DNA from: Lysobacter arenosi
GTDB lineage: Bacteria; Pseudomonadota; Gammaproteobacteria; Xanthomonadales; Xanthomonadaceae
DNA length: 64,000 nucleotides
Assembly (NCBI RefSeq): GCF_016613475.2
Contig: NZ_CP071517.1
Span: 3,100,001 to 3,164,000 of the forward strand
Direction: 5' to 3'
The notes under the pieces are model-generated. The model was not told where the DNA came from, did no database searches, and saw nothing but the letters and a program-made list of their open reading frames with translations. This document shows, piece by piece, positions 50,001-60,655 of this stretch. Every line of letters starts with the position of its first letter. The first letter of the stretch is position 1. The position numbers were made by a program, and so were the translations under genes.

Positions 50001-50519
50001 ATGAAACCGGTCACGACACGCAGTCTCCTGCTCATGTGCGGCCTGCTCGCCTGCACTCCGGTCATCGCACAAGACAGCGCGGACGCCGCCCGTACGCTCG
50101 ACCTGAGCGTGCCCGCCGCGCCGATCGCCTTCGTCAACGCCGCCGACTACCAGAATCCGCCGCCCGGCGGCTGGCACGGCAACCTGCCTGTCCCTGGCCA
50201 GGACGGCGATGGCCCCTGGCAGGTGCACGGCAGCATGGAGGTGGGCGTGGGCTGGTCCGAGCACGGTGGCAACAGCAACTACCAGGCGGCGGACATCAAC
50301 ATGACCCGCACCTACACCACCGACGACGGCGATACCGGCCACCTCGGCCTCAACATCAGCATCGGCCAGTTCGACGGGCCGGTATTCGGACCGGGCTACG
50401 GCTCCGGTTACTACAACGGGCCGGGCTATTACGGGCCGGGCCCCGGGCCGATGTCGGCGCCGATGCCCATGCGTGGGCCGATGCCGGGCCAGTTCGGCCC
50501 CGGGCCGCTGCGCCGCTGA
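50001..50519 (+). CDS. Exported protein with Gly/Pro/Met-rich tail, unknown function
   Basis: A 172-residue protein with a signal peptide ending near TPVIAQ (residue 24). The middle part (NPPPGGWHGNLPVPG, VHGSMEVGVGWSEHGGNSNYQAADIN) looks like a beta-rich domain that could associate with the outer membrane. The last 45 residues are low-complexity glycine, proline, tyrosine and methionine (GPGYGSGYYNGPGYYGPG). No family recognised. Short gene with ordinary codon use for this genome. Confidence 0.7.
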   Translation: MKPVTTRSLLLMCGLLACTPVIAQDSADAARTLDLSVPAAPIAFVNAADYQNPPPGGWHGNLPVPGQDGDGPWQVHGSMEVGVGWSEHGGNSNYQAADINMTRTYTTDDGDTGHLGLNISIGQFDGPVFGPGYGSGYYNGPGYYGPGPGPMSAPMPMRGPMPGQFGPGPLRR

Positions 50520-50543
50520 GCGCAGCAGCCCAAACCTGACTCC

Positions 50544-51917
50544 TCAGGACTTCTTGACCAGCGGCGGCGGGAAGTAGCTTCCATCCGCGACGCCGCCCTT
50601 GGGTCCATAGAAGCGGAAGGTCAGGCGATAGTCCTTGCCGGCCGGCGTCGGCAGCCAGTTCGGATCAGGCGCGTCCGCCGGCTTCTCCGGCGCGAAGTAC
50701 AGCGTGAGCGAACCGTCGGCGTTGTACTTCAGGCCCGACTCGCGGTTGAGCAGGAAGCGGTTCTTCGGATTGGGCAGCACGCGGGCGAACACAGGGTCGA
50801 CCGCGATCACCGACCAGAAATAGTTCGCGAACTTCGGCGGCAGGTCGTCCTTCGGGAACGTCAACGTATAGGTGTGGCTGCCGTTGAGCTGCACGCCGTC
50901 GCCGTCCAGGTTGCCCTTGTAGTAGACGACCTCGTCCATCCGGTTCGCCCAGATGCCGCCCAGGTTGATCAGCGTGCGACCGAGCCAGTCGTCGTTGTAC
51001 GTGCCTGCCACGCTCGGCCGCACCCAGTGGTTGCGGACCGTGCCGTGACCGATGGTGGGCGAGGCCTTGCCGAGGTCGGCCTGTGCCTTCTCGCGGATGA
51101 CCTTGTCGACGCGCGCACGCTCGGCCGGATCCTGGATCCCGGCCGCTATCGCGCGCACCTTCGCCGCGACGGCTTCCATCCCGGCATTGATGTCCTTCTC
51201 GCTGTCGAGTACGGCGGGGGCGTTCTCGAATGCTTCCACTCCCGGCAGGTGCTGGACGTCGAAGGCCGGCGTCTCCGGCAGGCTCGGCGTCGTCGTTTCA
51301 CCGGTCGCGCGCATCGAGAACTTGTGCTGCAGGGCGACGGCCTGGTCCCAGTTGTCGCCCAGTTCCACCCGCGCCAGCACGCGCATGTATTTCACCGGTA
51401 CGTCGATCCGCGTCGTGTTCGCCGGCAACGTCACGTTCGCGCCTTGCAGGCACACGGCGAAGTCGCCTGACGGGCGCGCGGCCTGGGTGCGCTCGTTGAT
51501 GTTCGCCACCGTCTCGCCCCAGCCGTTGAGGAACTGCACCGTGTAGTAGCGCTTGCTGACCTTGGGCACCGTCACTATCGTGCAGCTGTCCTCGTCGACG
51601 GCGACCCACGCTTCGGAGTAGGCGACATCGAGGTTCGGATTCGGCCAATCGACCGCGCCGGGCTTGCGGTGGACCATTTCATTCCACTTGAAGCCTTCGG
51701 CAAGGTCGGCCTTCTGCTGGCGCAGTACCAGCAGCCGGCCAAGCAGGTAGATCCAGGCATCGCTGATGTCCTGGTCGCTGTAGGCGGCTTTCGCGGGCGC
51801 GGGAGTCGACGCCGTTCCCGAAGCCGGCGGCGCCGTTGCTTCCGGCGCGGTGCGATTGCAGCCGGTGGGCACGAACGCAATTGCGACAAGGCACGACATC
51901 AAGGCGATACGGTTCAT
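50544..51917 (-). CDS. DUF1254/DUF1214 lipoprotein
   Basis: A 457-residue lipoprotein with lipobox FVPTGCN. The N-terminal DUF1254 part includes WPNPNLDVAYSEAWV and YYTVQFLNGWGET; the C-terminal DUF1214 part includes NRMDEVVYYKGNLDGDGVQLNGSHTYTLTF, FWSVIAVDP and YFAPEKP. Proteins with this domain pair are envelope proteins of unknown activity found widely in proteobacteria. ATG 51917 is preceded by GAAGGAGTG, and the lipobox fits this start; codons further upstream do not add a signal. Confidence 0.88.
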   Translation of the reverse strand: MNRIALMSCLVAIAFVPTGCNRTAPEATAPPASGTASTPAPAKAAYSDQDISDAWIYLLGRLLVLRQQKADLAEGFKWNEMVHRKPGAVDWPNPNLDVAYSEAWVAVDEDSCTIVTVPKVSKRYYTVQFLNGWGETVANINERTQAARPSGDFAVCLQGANVTLPANTTRIDVPVKYMRVLARVELGDNWDQAVALQHKFSMRATGETTTPSLPETPAFDVQHLPGVEAFENAPAVLDSEKDINAGMEAVAAKVRAIAAGIQDPAERARVDKVIREKAQADLGKASPTIGHGTVRNHWVRPSVAGTYNDDWLGRTLINLGGIWANRMDEVVYYKGNLDGDGVQLNGSHTYTLTFPKDDLPPKFANYFWSVIAVDPVFARVLPNPKNRFLLNRESGLKYNADGSLTLYFAPEKPADAPDPNWLPTPAGKDYRLTFRFYGPKGGVADGSYFPPPLVKKS

Positions 51918-52054
51918 GGCCCACTCCTTCGGCGACAAGCCCACGTCATTGGCGATGGCGGCTGCGGCAGATGGCGTTCATGCGCCGCCCGCGCGCCGGA
52001 CACCACCGGCGCCTTGGCTTGATGCGCTCGCAACCGTTGCTGCAGCGTGAAAGG

Positions 52055-52116
52055 CCTTCGCCTGTCGATGCGTCGGGCGCGCGCTCTCTACCGGTCGTGA
52101 AGCGACAGGGCGAAGG
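52055..52116 (+). other. Possible leader hairpin upstream of ntrB
   Basis: CCTTCGCCTGTCG (52055-52067) can pair with CGACAGGGCGAAGG (52103-52116) with one bulged base and a 35-base loop. The right arm runs into AAGGAG, a ribosome-binding-like stretch, but that lies 34 bases before the ntrB ATG. It could be an RNA switch or a chance repeat. Confidence 0.3.
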
Positions 52117-52134
52117 AGCGTGGAGCAGGCCTCT

Positions 52135-52151
52135 TGCACTAACATGGTGCA
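52135..52151 (+). promoter_or_regulatory. NtrC-binding site at the ntrB start codon
   Basis: TGCACTAACATGGTGCA is a near-perfect 17-bp NtrC palindrome, one base from the classic TGCACTAAAATGGTGCA of enteric glnA. It ends at the base before ATG 52152. Bound NtrC at this point should block transcription, as NtrC-phosphate does at the enteric glnL promoter. Confidence 0.88.
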
Positions 52152-53236
52152 ATGTCCGCGCCCGTACCGACTGGTTCCAATCGGCCCGACCTCGACCGGC
52201 CCGACCTCGACGGCCTGACCACGCCCCTGGCGTGGAGCGACGAGGAAGGCGCGATCGTCGGTTGCAACGCCGCCTTCTCGCGCTGGCTCGGGGTCAGCGC
52301 CCGGCGCCTGGTGGCCTGGCCGCTGGCCGGGCTCGACGGCGGTGACGGCCACCTCGCCCATGCCATGCGCCGCCTCGATGCGGCCGCCGATGCCCCCCTG
52401 CGCCTGCGCCGCAGCCGGCTGCGCTTCGCCGATGGCGACGAGTGCTTCGCCGATGTCTGGCTGAGCCGGCGCGAGGACGGCGGCTGGTTGCTCGAGGCGC
52501 ATCCGGTCGACGAGTTTCCCGGCGACGATCCGGCGCTGCTGTTGCCCTCGGCGTTGTCGGCCTCGCTCAAGGGCCTGGCGCACGAGCTGCGCAATCCGCT
52601 GGCCGGGCTCAAGGGCGCGGCGCAGTTGCTGGCGCGACGGATCGATGCCGACAGCGGCAACGGCGGCGACGCCGGTGAGCTGGTGGCCCTCGTCGGCAGC
52701 GAAGTAGAGCGCCTGACCGCGCTGGTGGACCAGCTGCTGACGCCGGCGCCACCGCGCCCGCATGCGCCGCTCAACATCCACGCCGTGCTCGAGCGCGTGC
52801 TGCGCCTGGCCGAAAGCGACGCCGGCTGGGCCGTGCGCCTGGTGCGCGACTACGACCCGAGCCTGCCCGAGTTCGGCGGCGACGCCGATCGCCTCGTGCA
52901 GGCGGTATGGAACCTGGTGCGCAACGCGATCGAAGCCGGCGCGGCCAACATCACCCTGCGCACGCGTGCCGAGCATGCGGTGCGGATCGGCGATGCCGTG
53001 CATGCGATCGCGATGCGACTGGAGATCGTCGACGACGGCCGCGGTGTTCCCGAGGAACTGGCCGAGCAGTTGTTCCTGCCGCTGGTGTCCGGCCGCGCCG
53101 AAGGCAGCGGGCTGGGCCTGGCGCTGGCGCAGCAGGTCGCGCGCGAGCACCGCGGCTCGCTGGCCTACCGCTCGCGCCCGGGCCACACCGTTTTCACCTT
53201 GTTGTTGCCGCTGCAGATCGATGAAGAGGAAGGCGC

Positions 53237-53240
<4 letters not shown>
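52152..53240 (+). CDS. glnL: Nitrogen regulation sensor kinase/phosphatase NtrB
   Basis: A 362-residue soluble kinase: an N-terminal PAS-like domain (LAWSDEEGAIVGCNAAFSRWLG), the phospho-acceptor box GLAHELRNPLAGLKGAAQLLAR with His144, and ATPase boxes LVQAVWNLVRNAIEAG, EIVDDGRGVP and GSGLGLALAQQ. NtrB phosphorylates NtrC when nitrogen is scarce and dephosphorylates it when PII protein is bound. ATG 52152 is the only reasonable start (in-frame TAA at 52140) although it lacks a good SD. Its stop overlaps the ntrC start as GTGA. Confidence 0.94.
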
Positions 53241-54640
<1,400 letters not shown>

Positions 54641-54847
54641 GCAGATGCGGCAATGAAGCGCTCGAACATCGTTGTAGTCGATGCGGGAAGCTTCACTGTA
54701 AAGCGCCGGCTCCGTTTGCAAGGTTCGCGTGAACAACGGCCGGGGCGTCATTTCACCGCTGGATGACCGGCACGCGGCTAGGCTGCGGGACGATCCGGCT
54801 TTGCACAGGGGTCCGCTCGCCGGGTCCGTCCACACATGGAGAGGTCG

Positions 54848-55414
54848 ATGAACACCACGCTGAATACCCTGCTCGCCGCCACCGTGGTGGTGGCCGTGGC
54901 CGCCTGCAGTTCCGCGCCGAAGACCAAGGCACCTGCCACGCCCACCGCCGTGTCGACGGCGAAGGCGGCGACGGTCAACCTCGCCTCGGCGTCGGCCAGC
55001 CTGGTCAGCGGCAAGCTCAGCGTGGTGCCGATGGGTGACGGCGTGCATCTCACCGGCGAGATCGGTGGCTTCGCGCCCTACAGCACGCACGCCATCCACA
55101 TCCACGAGAAGGGCGACTGCAGTGCCGCCGATGCCAGCAGCGCCGGCGGTCATTTCAATCCGTCCGCTTCGCCGCACGGCAAGGTCGACAGCGGCGCGCA
55201 CCACGGCGGCGACATGAACAACATCGTCGCCGACGGTGAAGGCGTGGCCAAGGTCAACGTGCACGCCAAGGGCGTCACCCTCGGCGGCGGCGCCGCGAAC
55301 GATGTCGCCGGCAAGGCGGTGATCGTCCACGCCAGTGCCGACGACTACAAGACGCAGCCCACCGGCAATGCAGGCGGCCGCATCGCCTGCGGCGTCATCA
55401 CCGTCACCCAGTAA
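54848..55414 (+). CDS. sodC: Cu/Zn superoxide dismutase lipoprotein
   Basis: A 188-residue periplasmic enzyme that converts superoxide to peroxide and oxygen. Lipobox VAACSS near residue 20; after a threonine/alanine-rich linker comes the SodC fold with copper ligands in HAIHIHEKGDCS, the zinc loop GGHFNPSASPHG and HHGGDMNNI, and the electrostatic-loop end VIVHASADDY. The paired cysteines lie in GDCS and RIACGVI. ATG 54848 is supported by GGAGAGG seven bases ahead. No partner genes; it stands between ntrC and a GNAT gene. Confidence 0.94.
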   Translation: MNTTLNTLLAATVVVAVAACSSAPKTKAPATPTAVSTAKAATVNLASASASLVSGKLSVVPMGDGVHLTGEIGGFAPYSTHAIHIHEKGDCSAADASSAGGHFNPSASPHGKVDSGAHHGGDMNNIVADGEGVAKVNVHAKGVTLGGGAANDVAGKAVIVHASADDYKTQPTGNAGGRIACGVITVTQ

Positions 55415-55422
55415 TCGCCACC

Positions 55423-55935
55423 GTGACCGACCATCAGGTGCAGGCGCCGCTGCGGATCAGGGCGGCCATTGCCCACGACCGCGACCTGCTCACGCAGTGG
55501 GCGCTGGCGATGGCCTATGAAACCGAGCACAAGCAACTCGACCCGGACACGGTCGCGGCCGGTGTCGAGGCGGCCATCGCCGACCCGGGCAAGGCGCGCT
55601 ACTTCCTCGCGGTACGCGAAGCCACCGTCGCCGGACGCGAGACCATCGCCAGCGCAGCCGGCACGCTGATGCTCACGCGCGAATGGAGCGACTGGCGCAA
55701 CGGCGACTGGTGGTGGATACAGAGCGTGTACGTCGCCCCGGCGCATCGCCGCCAGGGTGTGTTCGCGGCGCTGTACCGCCACGTCGAGACGCTCGCACGC
55801 AACACGCCGGGCGTGGTTGGCCTGCGCCTGTATGTCGAACGCGACAATGCCAACGCGCATCGCACCTACCAGGCGCTGGGCATGGTCGATGCGGGTTATG
55901 CGATCTATGAAACGGAGTTCGGCCGCACTTCGTAG
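55423..55935 (+). CDS. GNAT-family N-acetyltransferase
   Basis: A 170-residue acetyltransferase starting at GTG 55423, 8 bp after sodC. The acetyl-CoA loop is APAHRRQGVFAALYRHVE (R-x-x-G-x-F), preceded by the beta-4 strand WWIQSVYV and followed by LRLYVERDNANAHRTYQALGM. Substrate unknown. Cotranscription with sodC is likely from the spacing. Confidence 0.88.
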   Translation: MTDHQVQAPLRIRAAIAHDRDLLTQWALAMAYETEHKQLDPDTVAAGVEAAIADPGKARYFLAVREATVAGRETIASAAGTLMLTREWSDWRNGDWWWIQSVYVAPAHRRQGVFAALYRHVETLARNTPGVVGLRLYVERDNANAHRTYQALGMVDAGYAIYETEFGRTS

Positions 55936-55954
55936 TGCGGCACTCCGTAGCGGC

Positions 55955-56872
55955 TCAATCCAGCGCTTCGCGCGCCTGTTCGCCCGCGCAATGCACGAAG
56001 TTCACCGTCACGCCGTGCGCGCCCAGCACCGCGGCGATCTGGCGCTGGCGCGACTGGAAGTGCTGGTGCAGCCGCTCGAGCTTTGCGCGGCACTCCGGCG
56101 TCTCGCAGGGCGCCTCGGTGGCATAGCGCGCTTTCCAGGCACGCGGTTCGAACAGCGCGATGCGGGCCTCGCCGTTGGCGTAGTGCACCAGCGGTTCGGG
56201 TGGCGCATCCAGCCAGTGCTCGCCCTCGGGCTGCAGCAGCGCGGTTTCCAGCAGCGGCCACAGCGGGCCGAGGCCGGCGTGGTCGTACTGCATCGCCATC
56301 ATTGCGGCGAGGTCGTGCACGGTGAGGTAGCGCGCGTGTTCGACCTGCAGGCCGAAGGCCTCCTGCGCCGCCAGCGCGGTCGCCGCGCCGGCCATGCCGC
56401 GTTCGAGCAGTTCGCGTTCGAATGCGTCGCCGACCCGGGTGGCGACATCGGCATCGCCGCCGAGGACGAACGGCACCAGCCGCAACGGTCCGCCGGCGAA
56501 GTCCGGCGAAGGCGTCAGCGCGCCCGGCAGCTGCGCATCGTGCGCGCCGAAGGCGATGATCCGGCCGCCGGGCTGCGTCGCTGAACGCGGTGCCCGCGCC
56601 GCCAGCTGGTCGAGTTCCTGGTGGAGCGGCCAGCCCGGTCGCAGCAACTCGACCGGATCGTAATGGGCGCCGACGGTCACCAGCTCCAGCGCCGCCGCCT
56701 CGGGGGCGAAACCGGCCAGGTCGTGGGCGACCAGCTCGGCCAGCGCGCCGACTTCGGCCTGCGCCAGGGTCTGGCGCGACACCGGGGCGTCGCCGCGCAG
56801 CTCGAGCGCCAGCGCGCCGAGCACGTGCAGGGTGGTGGATGGGGCAGTGGGGGCGGGGCCGGCAAGACTCAT
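55955..56872 (-). CDS. Conserved protein of unknown function
   Basis: A 305-residue, probably cytoplasmic protein without signal peptide or membrane helix. It has a PAPTAPSTTLHVLGALALEL start, a central region with VPFVLGGDADVATRVGDAFERELLERGMAG, and a C-terminal CETPECRAKL...HFQSRQRQI segment with a cysteine pair. I recognise no domain; comparable proteins occur in other Xanthomonadaceae by recollection only. ATG 56872 is chosen; GTG 56896 is an in-frame alternative. It is divergent from fadI. Confidence 0.7.
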   Translation of the reverse strand: MSLAGPAPTAPSTTLHVLGALALELRGDAPVSRQTLAQAEVGALAELVAHDLAGFAPEAAALELVTVGAHYDPVELLRPGWPLHQELDQLAARAPRSATQPGGRIIAFGAHDAQLPGALTPSPDFAGGPLRLVPFVLGGDADVATRVGDAFERELLERGMAGAATALAAQEAFGLQVEHARYLTVHDLAAMMAMQYDHAGLGPLWPLLETALLQPEGEHWLDAPPEPLVHYANGEARIALFEPRAWKARYATEAPCETPECRAKLERLHQHFQSRQRQIAAVLGAHGVTVNFVHCAGEQAREALD

Positions 56873-56989
56873 GGATACGGTGGCGTTTGGTCGCACGCGA
56901 AGGCGGCGCTACACTGCGGGACATTATGCCCGTGCCGCCGTTAAGGCCCGGGTTTTCATCCCCTTCTGCTCTTTGCGTGAGGTGTAACG

Positions 56990-58267
56990 ATGCGTCCTGC
57001 CCGTCCCGTTGCCGTGCTCGGTGGCGTCCGTATCCCGTTCTGCCGCCAGAACACGGCCTATGCGGACGTCGGCAACCTGGGCATGTCGGTGCGCACGCTC
57101 GGCGCCCTGGTCGAGAAGTACGGCCTGCATGGCCAGCAGCTGGGCGAAGTGGCCATGGGGGCGGTGATCAAGCACTCCAGCGACTGGAACCTCGGCCGCG
57201 AGGCGGCACTGTCCTCGGGCCTGTCACCGCTGACCCCGGGCATCACCCTGCAGCGCGCCTGCGGCACCTCGCTCGACTCGATCGTGCACATCGGCAACAA
57301 GATCGCCGCCGGGCAGATCGAAGTCGGCATCGGTGGCGGCTCCGACACCACCTCCGACGTGCCGATCGTCTACGGCCAGAAGCTGCGTCGTCGCCTGCTC
57401 GAAGCCGCGCGCGCCAAGACGCCGCGCGACAAGCTGGCCGCGTTCAAGGGTTTCCACTTCCGCGAACTCAAGCCCGAGTTCCCGGGCGTGGCCGAGCCGC
57501 GCACCGGCAAGTCGATGGGCGACCACTGCGAGGACATGGCCAAGCAGTGGAACATCTCGCGCGATTCGCAGGACGAATGGGCGCTGTCGTCGCACCAGAA
57601 GCTCGCCGCCGCCTACGAGCGCGGTTTCTTCGATGACCTGGTGGTGAGTTTCCGCGGTGTCTCGCGCGACAACATCCTGCGTCCCGACAGCACCCTGGAA
57701 AAGCTGGCCTCGCTCAAGCCGGCCTTCGACAAGACTTCCGGCCGCGGCACGCTGACCGCCGCCAACTCGACGCCGCTGACCGATGGCGCCTCCGCGTGCC
57801 TGCTGGCCTCCGAGGAGTGGGCGCGTTCGCACGGTCACGAAGTGCTGTGCTACCTGCGCGACGCGCACGTCGCCGCGGTCGACTTCGTCCATGGCGAAGG
57901 CCTGCTGATGGCGCCGACCGTGGCCGTGCCGGAGATGCTCAAGCGCAACGGCCTGACCCTGCAGGACTTCGACTTCTACGAGATCCACGAAGCCTTCGCC
58001 GCACAGGTGCTGTGCACGCTGCGCGCGTGGGAGAGCGAGGAGTACTGCCGCAACCGCCTCGGCCTGGAAGCGCCGATGGGTCGCATCGACGTGGCCAAGA
58101 TCAACCCGAACGGGTCCTCGCTGGCAGCCGGCCATCCGTTCGCCGCGACCGGCGCGCGCATCGTCGCCACCGCCGCGAAGGAGCTCAAGCAGCGTGGCGG
58201 CGGTCGTTGCCTGGTGTCGATCTGCACCGCCGGCGGCATGGGCGTGGTGGCGATCCTCGAGCGCTGA
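56990..58267 (+). CDS. fadI: Acetyl-CoA acyltransferase (thiolase), FadI-like
   Basis: The 425-residue thiolase cleaves 3-ketoacyl-CoA in fatty acid beta-oxidation. The nucleophilic Cys91 lies in QRACGTSLDS; the active-site histidines and second cysteine occur in EIHEAFAAQ, AGHPFAATGARI and SICTAGGMG. It is longer than FadA-type enzymes and closer to FadI. The usual partner fadJ is not adjacent in the window. ATG 56990 follows GAGGTG. Confidence 0.9.
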   Translation: MRPARPVAVLGGVRIPFCRQNTAYADVGNLGMSVRTLGALVEKYGLHGQQLGEVAMGAVIKHSSDWNLGREAALSSGLSPLTPGITLQRACGTSLDSIVHIGNKIAAGQIEVGIGGGSDTTSDVPIVYGQKLRRRLLEAARAKTPRDKLAAFKGFHFRELKPEFPGVAEPRTGKSMGDHCEDMAKQWNISRDSQDEWALSSHQKLAAAYERGFFDDLVVSFRGVSRDNILRPDSTLEKLASLKPAFDKTSGRGTLTAANSTPLTDGASACLLASEEWARSHGHEVLCYLRDAHVAAVDFVHGEGLLMAPTVAVPEMLKRNGLTLQDFDFYEIHEAFAAQVLCTLRAWESEEYCRNRLGLEAPMGRIDVAKINPNGSSLAAGHPFAATGARIVATAAKELKQRGGGRCLVSICTAGGMGVVAILER

Positions 58268-58313
58268 GGCGCAACGGGAGGCGCGTCAGTGCCTCCCCCC
58301 TCAACAAGTTTCC

Positions 58314-59564
58314 TCAGCCGCGCAGTCGCGGTACGCCGTGCTCGTTGCGTTCCTCGACCACGGCCTCGTCGAAAATCTTCTGGCGCATGTCGCGCCCGGG
58401 CAGTTCCTGCGTCACGGCGCCACGCGCGGCGATGAGCGCATTGGCGTAGCAAAGGCGCGCAAGCTTGTCGTCGCCGGCCTGGCTGAAGCCATGCCCGAGT
58501 TCTTCCCAGGCTTCGCTGTTGGCACCCTGAGCCAGCGCGCGATGCAGGTACGTCTCCGCCTGTGGCCACTGTCCCTGTGCACGTGCCAGGCGGGCCAGCG
58601 TCAGCAGCAGCGCCGGGCTTGCCGGATGTGCTTCCAGCCAGCGCTCCGCGTTGCCACGGCGCGCGTCGAGGCGGCCGATCGACAGGCGTCCGTACAGCCC
58701 GGCAAGTGATTCGTCCCAGCGCGCATCGAGCGCCTGCTCGATGCTCTTCGCCGCGGCCTCGTCCCAGCGCAGCGCCGCCGCACGTTCGGCATAGGCGGCC
58801 ACGGCGGCCGGATCGCTGCGCAATGGCTTGGGCAGTGCTTCCCAGCGATCGGCCAGGACGTTGGCATCGCCGGCTTCGCGCAGCGAGGCTGCGCCCCATT
58901 GCGCTTCGGCAGTGGCCAGGCGGTCGGCCGGCCAGACCTGCTGCTGGCGCAGGGCGCCGAGCAGGCCGTAGGCCTCGCCACTGCGTCCCAGCGCGACCAG
59001 CGCCTGTGCCCGCAATGCCAGGCCACGCGGCGGCAACGGCGCGGCAGCGACGGCGTCGAGCGCGGCCAGCGCCTCGGCGGGACGTCCACGCTCCAGCGAC
59101 AGTTCGGCGTTCGCCAGCGCGCGCGCCGTGGCATGGCCGCCGTCGAGTGCGTCCAGATGGCGTTGCACCGCGGCGTCGTCACCACGAGCCGCGGCGGCCC
59201 GCGCCGCGCCGGCATGTGCCAGTGCCCGCACCTGGTCCTGCGCGGAGGCCTGGTCGAGCAGCTTCTCGGCGCGGCTCCACTGGCCCTGGTCGAGTGCGGT
59301 CAGGCCATCGATCAACTGGGCGCGCGCCTGGCGCTTGCGGTGCCGGCGCATCGCCACGAACGGCAGGTTGAGCAGTTTCCACAGCAGCCACAATCCGGCG
59401 GCCACCAGCAACAGCATCAGCGCGCCCTTGGGCACGTTGGTGATGTAGTCGTTGCCGCCGTAGCGCACCAGCACGTAGCCTGGATCCTGCAACAGCACCT
59501 GGGCAACCAGCGCTCCGGCCAGCGCCAACACGATCCAGAACAGCAGGTTGCGGAAGATGTTCAT
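58314..59564 (-). CDS. hemY: HemY-like TPR membrane protein
   Basis: A 416-residue inner-membrane protein: two membrane helices at the N-terminus (LLFWIVLALAGALVAQVLL and ALMLLLVAAGLWLLWKLL) followed by tetratricopeptide repeats. This is the proteobacterial HemY of the hem operon, whose exact role in tetrapyrrole synthesis is unsettled; it is not protoporphyrinogen oxidase. Start ATG 59564 is set by the first membrane helix. It follows hemX by 23 bp in the same operon. Confidence 0.88.
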   Translation of the reverse strand: MNIFRNLLFWIVLALAGALVAQVLLQDPGYVLVRYGGNDYITNVPKGALMLLLVAAGLWLLWKLLNLPFVAMRRHRKRQARAQLIDGLTALDQGQWSRAEKLLDQASAQDQVRALAHAGAARAAAARGDDAAVQRHLDALDGGHATARALANAELSLERGRPAEALAALDAVAAAPLPPRGLALRAQALVALGRSGEAYGLLGALRQQQVWPADRLATAEAQWGAASLREAGDANVLADRWEALPKPLRSDPAAVAAYAERAAALRWDEAAAKSIEQALDARWDESLAGLYGRLSIGRLDARRGNAERWLEAHPASPALLLTLARLARAQGQWPQAETYLHRALAQGANSEAWEELGHGFSQAGDDKLARLCYANALIAARGAVTQELPGRDMRQKIFDEAVVEERNEHGVPRLRG

Positions 59565-59587
59565 GGGCGCGAACTCCTTTGCGTCCG

Positions 59588-60580
59588 TCAGTCTGCCGCG
59601 CGTAGCTGGCGCAGCTGCTGCAGTGTGCTGCCGAGGGTTGGAAGCGTCAGTGAAAGCGGCCGCTGTGCCAGTGCGCGCATCTGCTCGCGTTGTTGCTGCA
59701 ACGATGGCGACTCCGGCCACAGCCTGGCCAGCCAGCCTTCGGCGCGCAGCAACGCGGCGCGGAATCCGGCCTGGTCGCGGCGCTCGGCGGCAGCGCGCGC
59801 CAGCGAGATCTCCAGTTGCAGGCCGGCCATCGCAGCGACGCGATCGGAGGCCTGCACGGCGACGGCACGATCGCTCGGACGCACGTCGATCAGCGTGGCA
59901 AACGCGCGGCGCCACCAGGGTGCCTCCGGTTCGGTCTGCGCGGTCGTGTCGGTCGGCGCCACCATGGCGGTCTGCGCAAGCGCATCGAGTTCGGCCATGG
60001 CCTGCACGCGCGGCTCGGCACGCAGTGCCTCCAGTCCCGCGCTTTCCTGTTGCAGCGTCTGTCGCAGGCTGAGGTAGGCCGGGTCGTCGACGCCGTCGAG
60101 CACATGCCCGGCCAGCGCGTACGCACGGCGCGCACCATCGAGGTCGCCGGCAATCAACAACCGCTGCTGGCCGAGGCTGAGCAGCAGTTCGGTTTCGTCC
60201 AGTCGCAGCGCCTGGGCGCCGTGACGATCCGGATCGGCCAGTTTCGACACCGAGTCCTCCAGCAGCGCCGCGCGCTGGCCGATGCCGAGCAGCTCATCGC
60301 GCAGGACACGGTTGGTGGCGTCGGCCTGCTGCAGTCGCTGCACCTGCGCGCGCTGGTCGCGACGAATCGCATCGATGCGACCATCCAGTGCGTCCAGGCG
60401 CTGACCGGCATCACTGGCCTGCGCGCGTTCGCGCTCGAGCCTGGCCTGCCACTGCATCCAGCCGTAACTGCCGGCGCCGGCAACCAACACCAGGACCACC
60501 AGCCAGGGCCAGCCGCGCGATCGCCGCGGTGCGGTCGCGGCAGGAGCGGTTGCGGGGTTTGATTCAGGCGTGGTGGACAC
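59588..60580 (-). CDS. hemX: HemX-like membrane protein
   Basis: A 330-residue protein with a single N-terminal membrane helix (GWPWLVVLVLVAGAGSYGWM), then a coiled-coil region (ARLERERAQASDAGQRLDALDGRIDAIRRDQ) and a helical C-terminal domain. It matches the HemX family encoded between hemD and hemY. Function remains unclear. It begins at GTG 60580, 75 bp after hemD. Confidence 0.88.
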   Translation of the reverse strand: MSTTPESNPATAPAATAPRRSRGWPWLVVLVLVAGAGSYGWMQWQARLERERAQASDAGQRLDALDGRIDAIRRDQRAQVQRLQQADATNRVLRDELLGIGQRAALLEDSVSKLADPDRHGAQALRLDETELLLSLGQQRLLIAGDLDGARRAYALAGHVLDGVDDPAYLSLRQTLQQESAGLEALRAEPRVQAMAELDALAQTAMVAPTDTTAQTEPEAPWWRRAFATLIDVRPSDRAVAVQASDRVAAMAGLQLEISLARAAAERRDQAGFRAALLRAEGWLARLWPESPSLQQQREQMRALAQRPLSLTLPTLGSTLQQLRQLRAAD

Positions 60581-60655
60581 GGCAACGGTCAGGGCAGGTG
60601 GGGACGGGCGCCATGCTACCGGATGCGATGCGCCCTGCCGCCGGCAAGTCGGGCA

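Noticed and set aside
58314..59564. HemY as protoporphyrinogen oxidase
   Set aside because: No FAD-binding motif; two membrane helices and TPRs identify the unrelated proteobacterial HemY.
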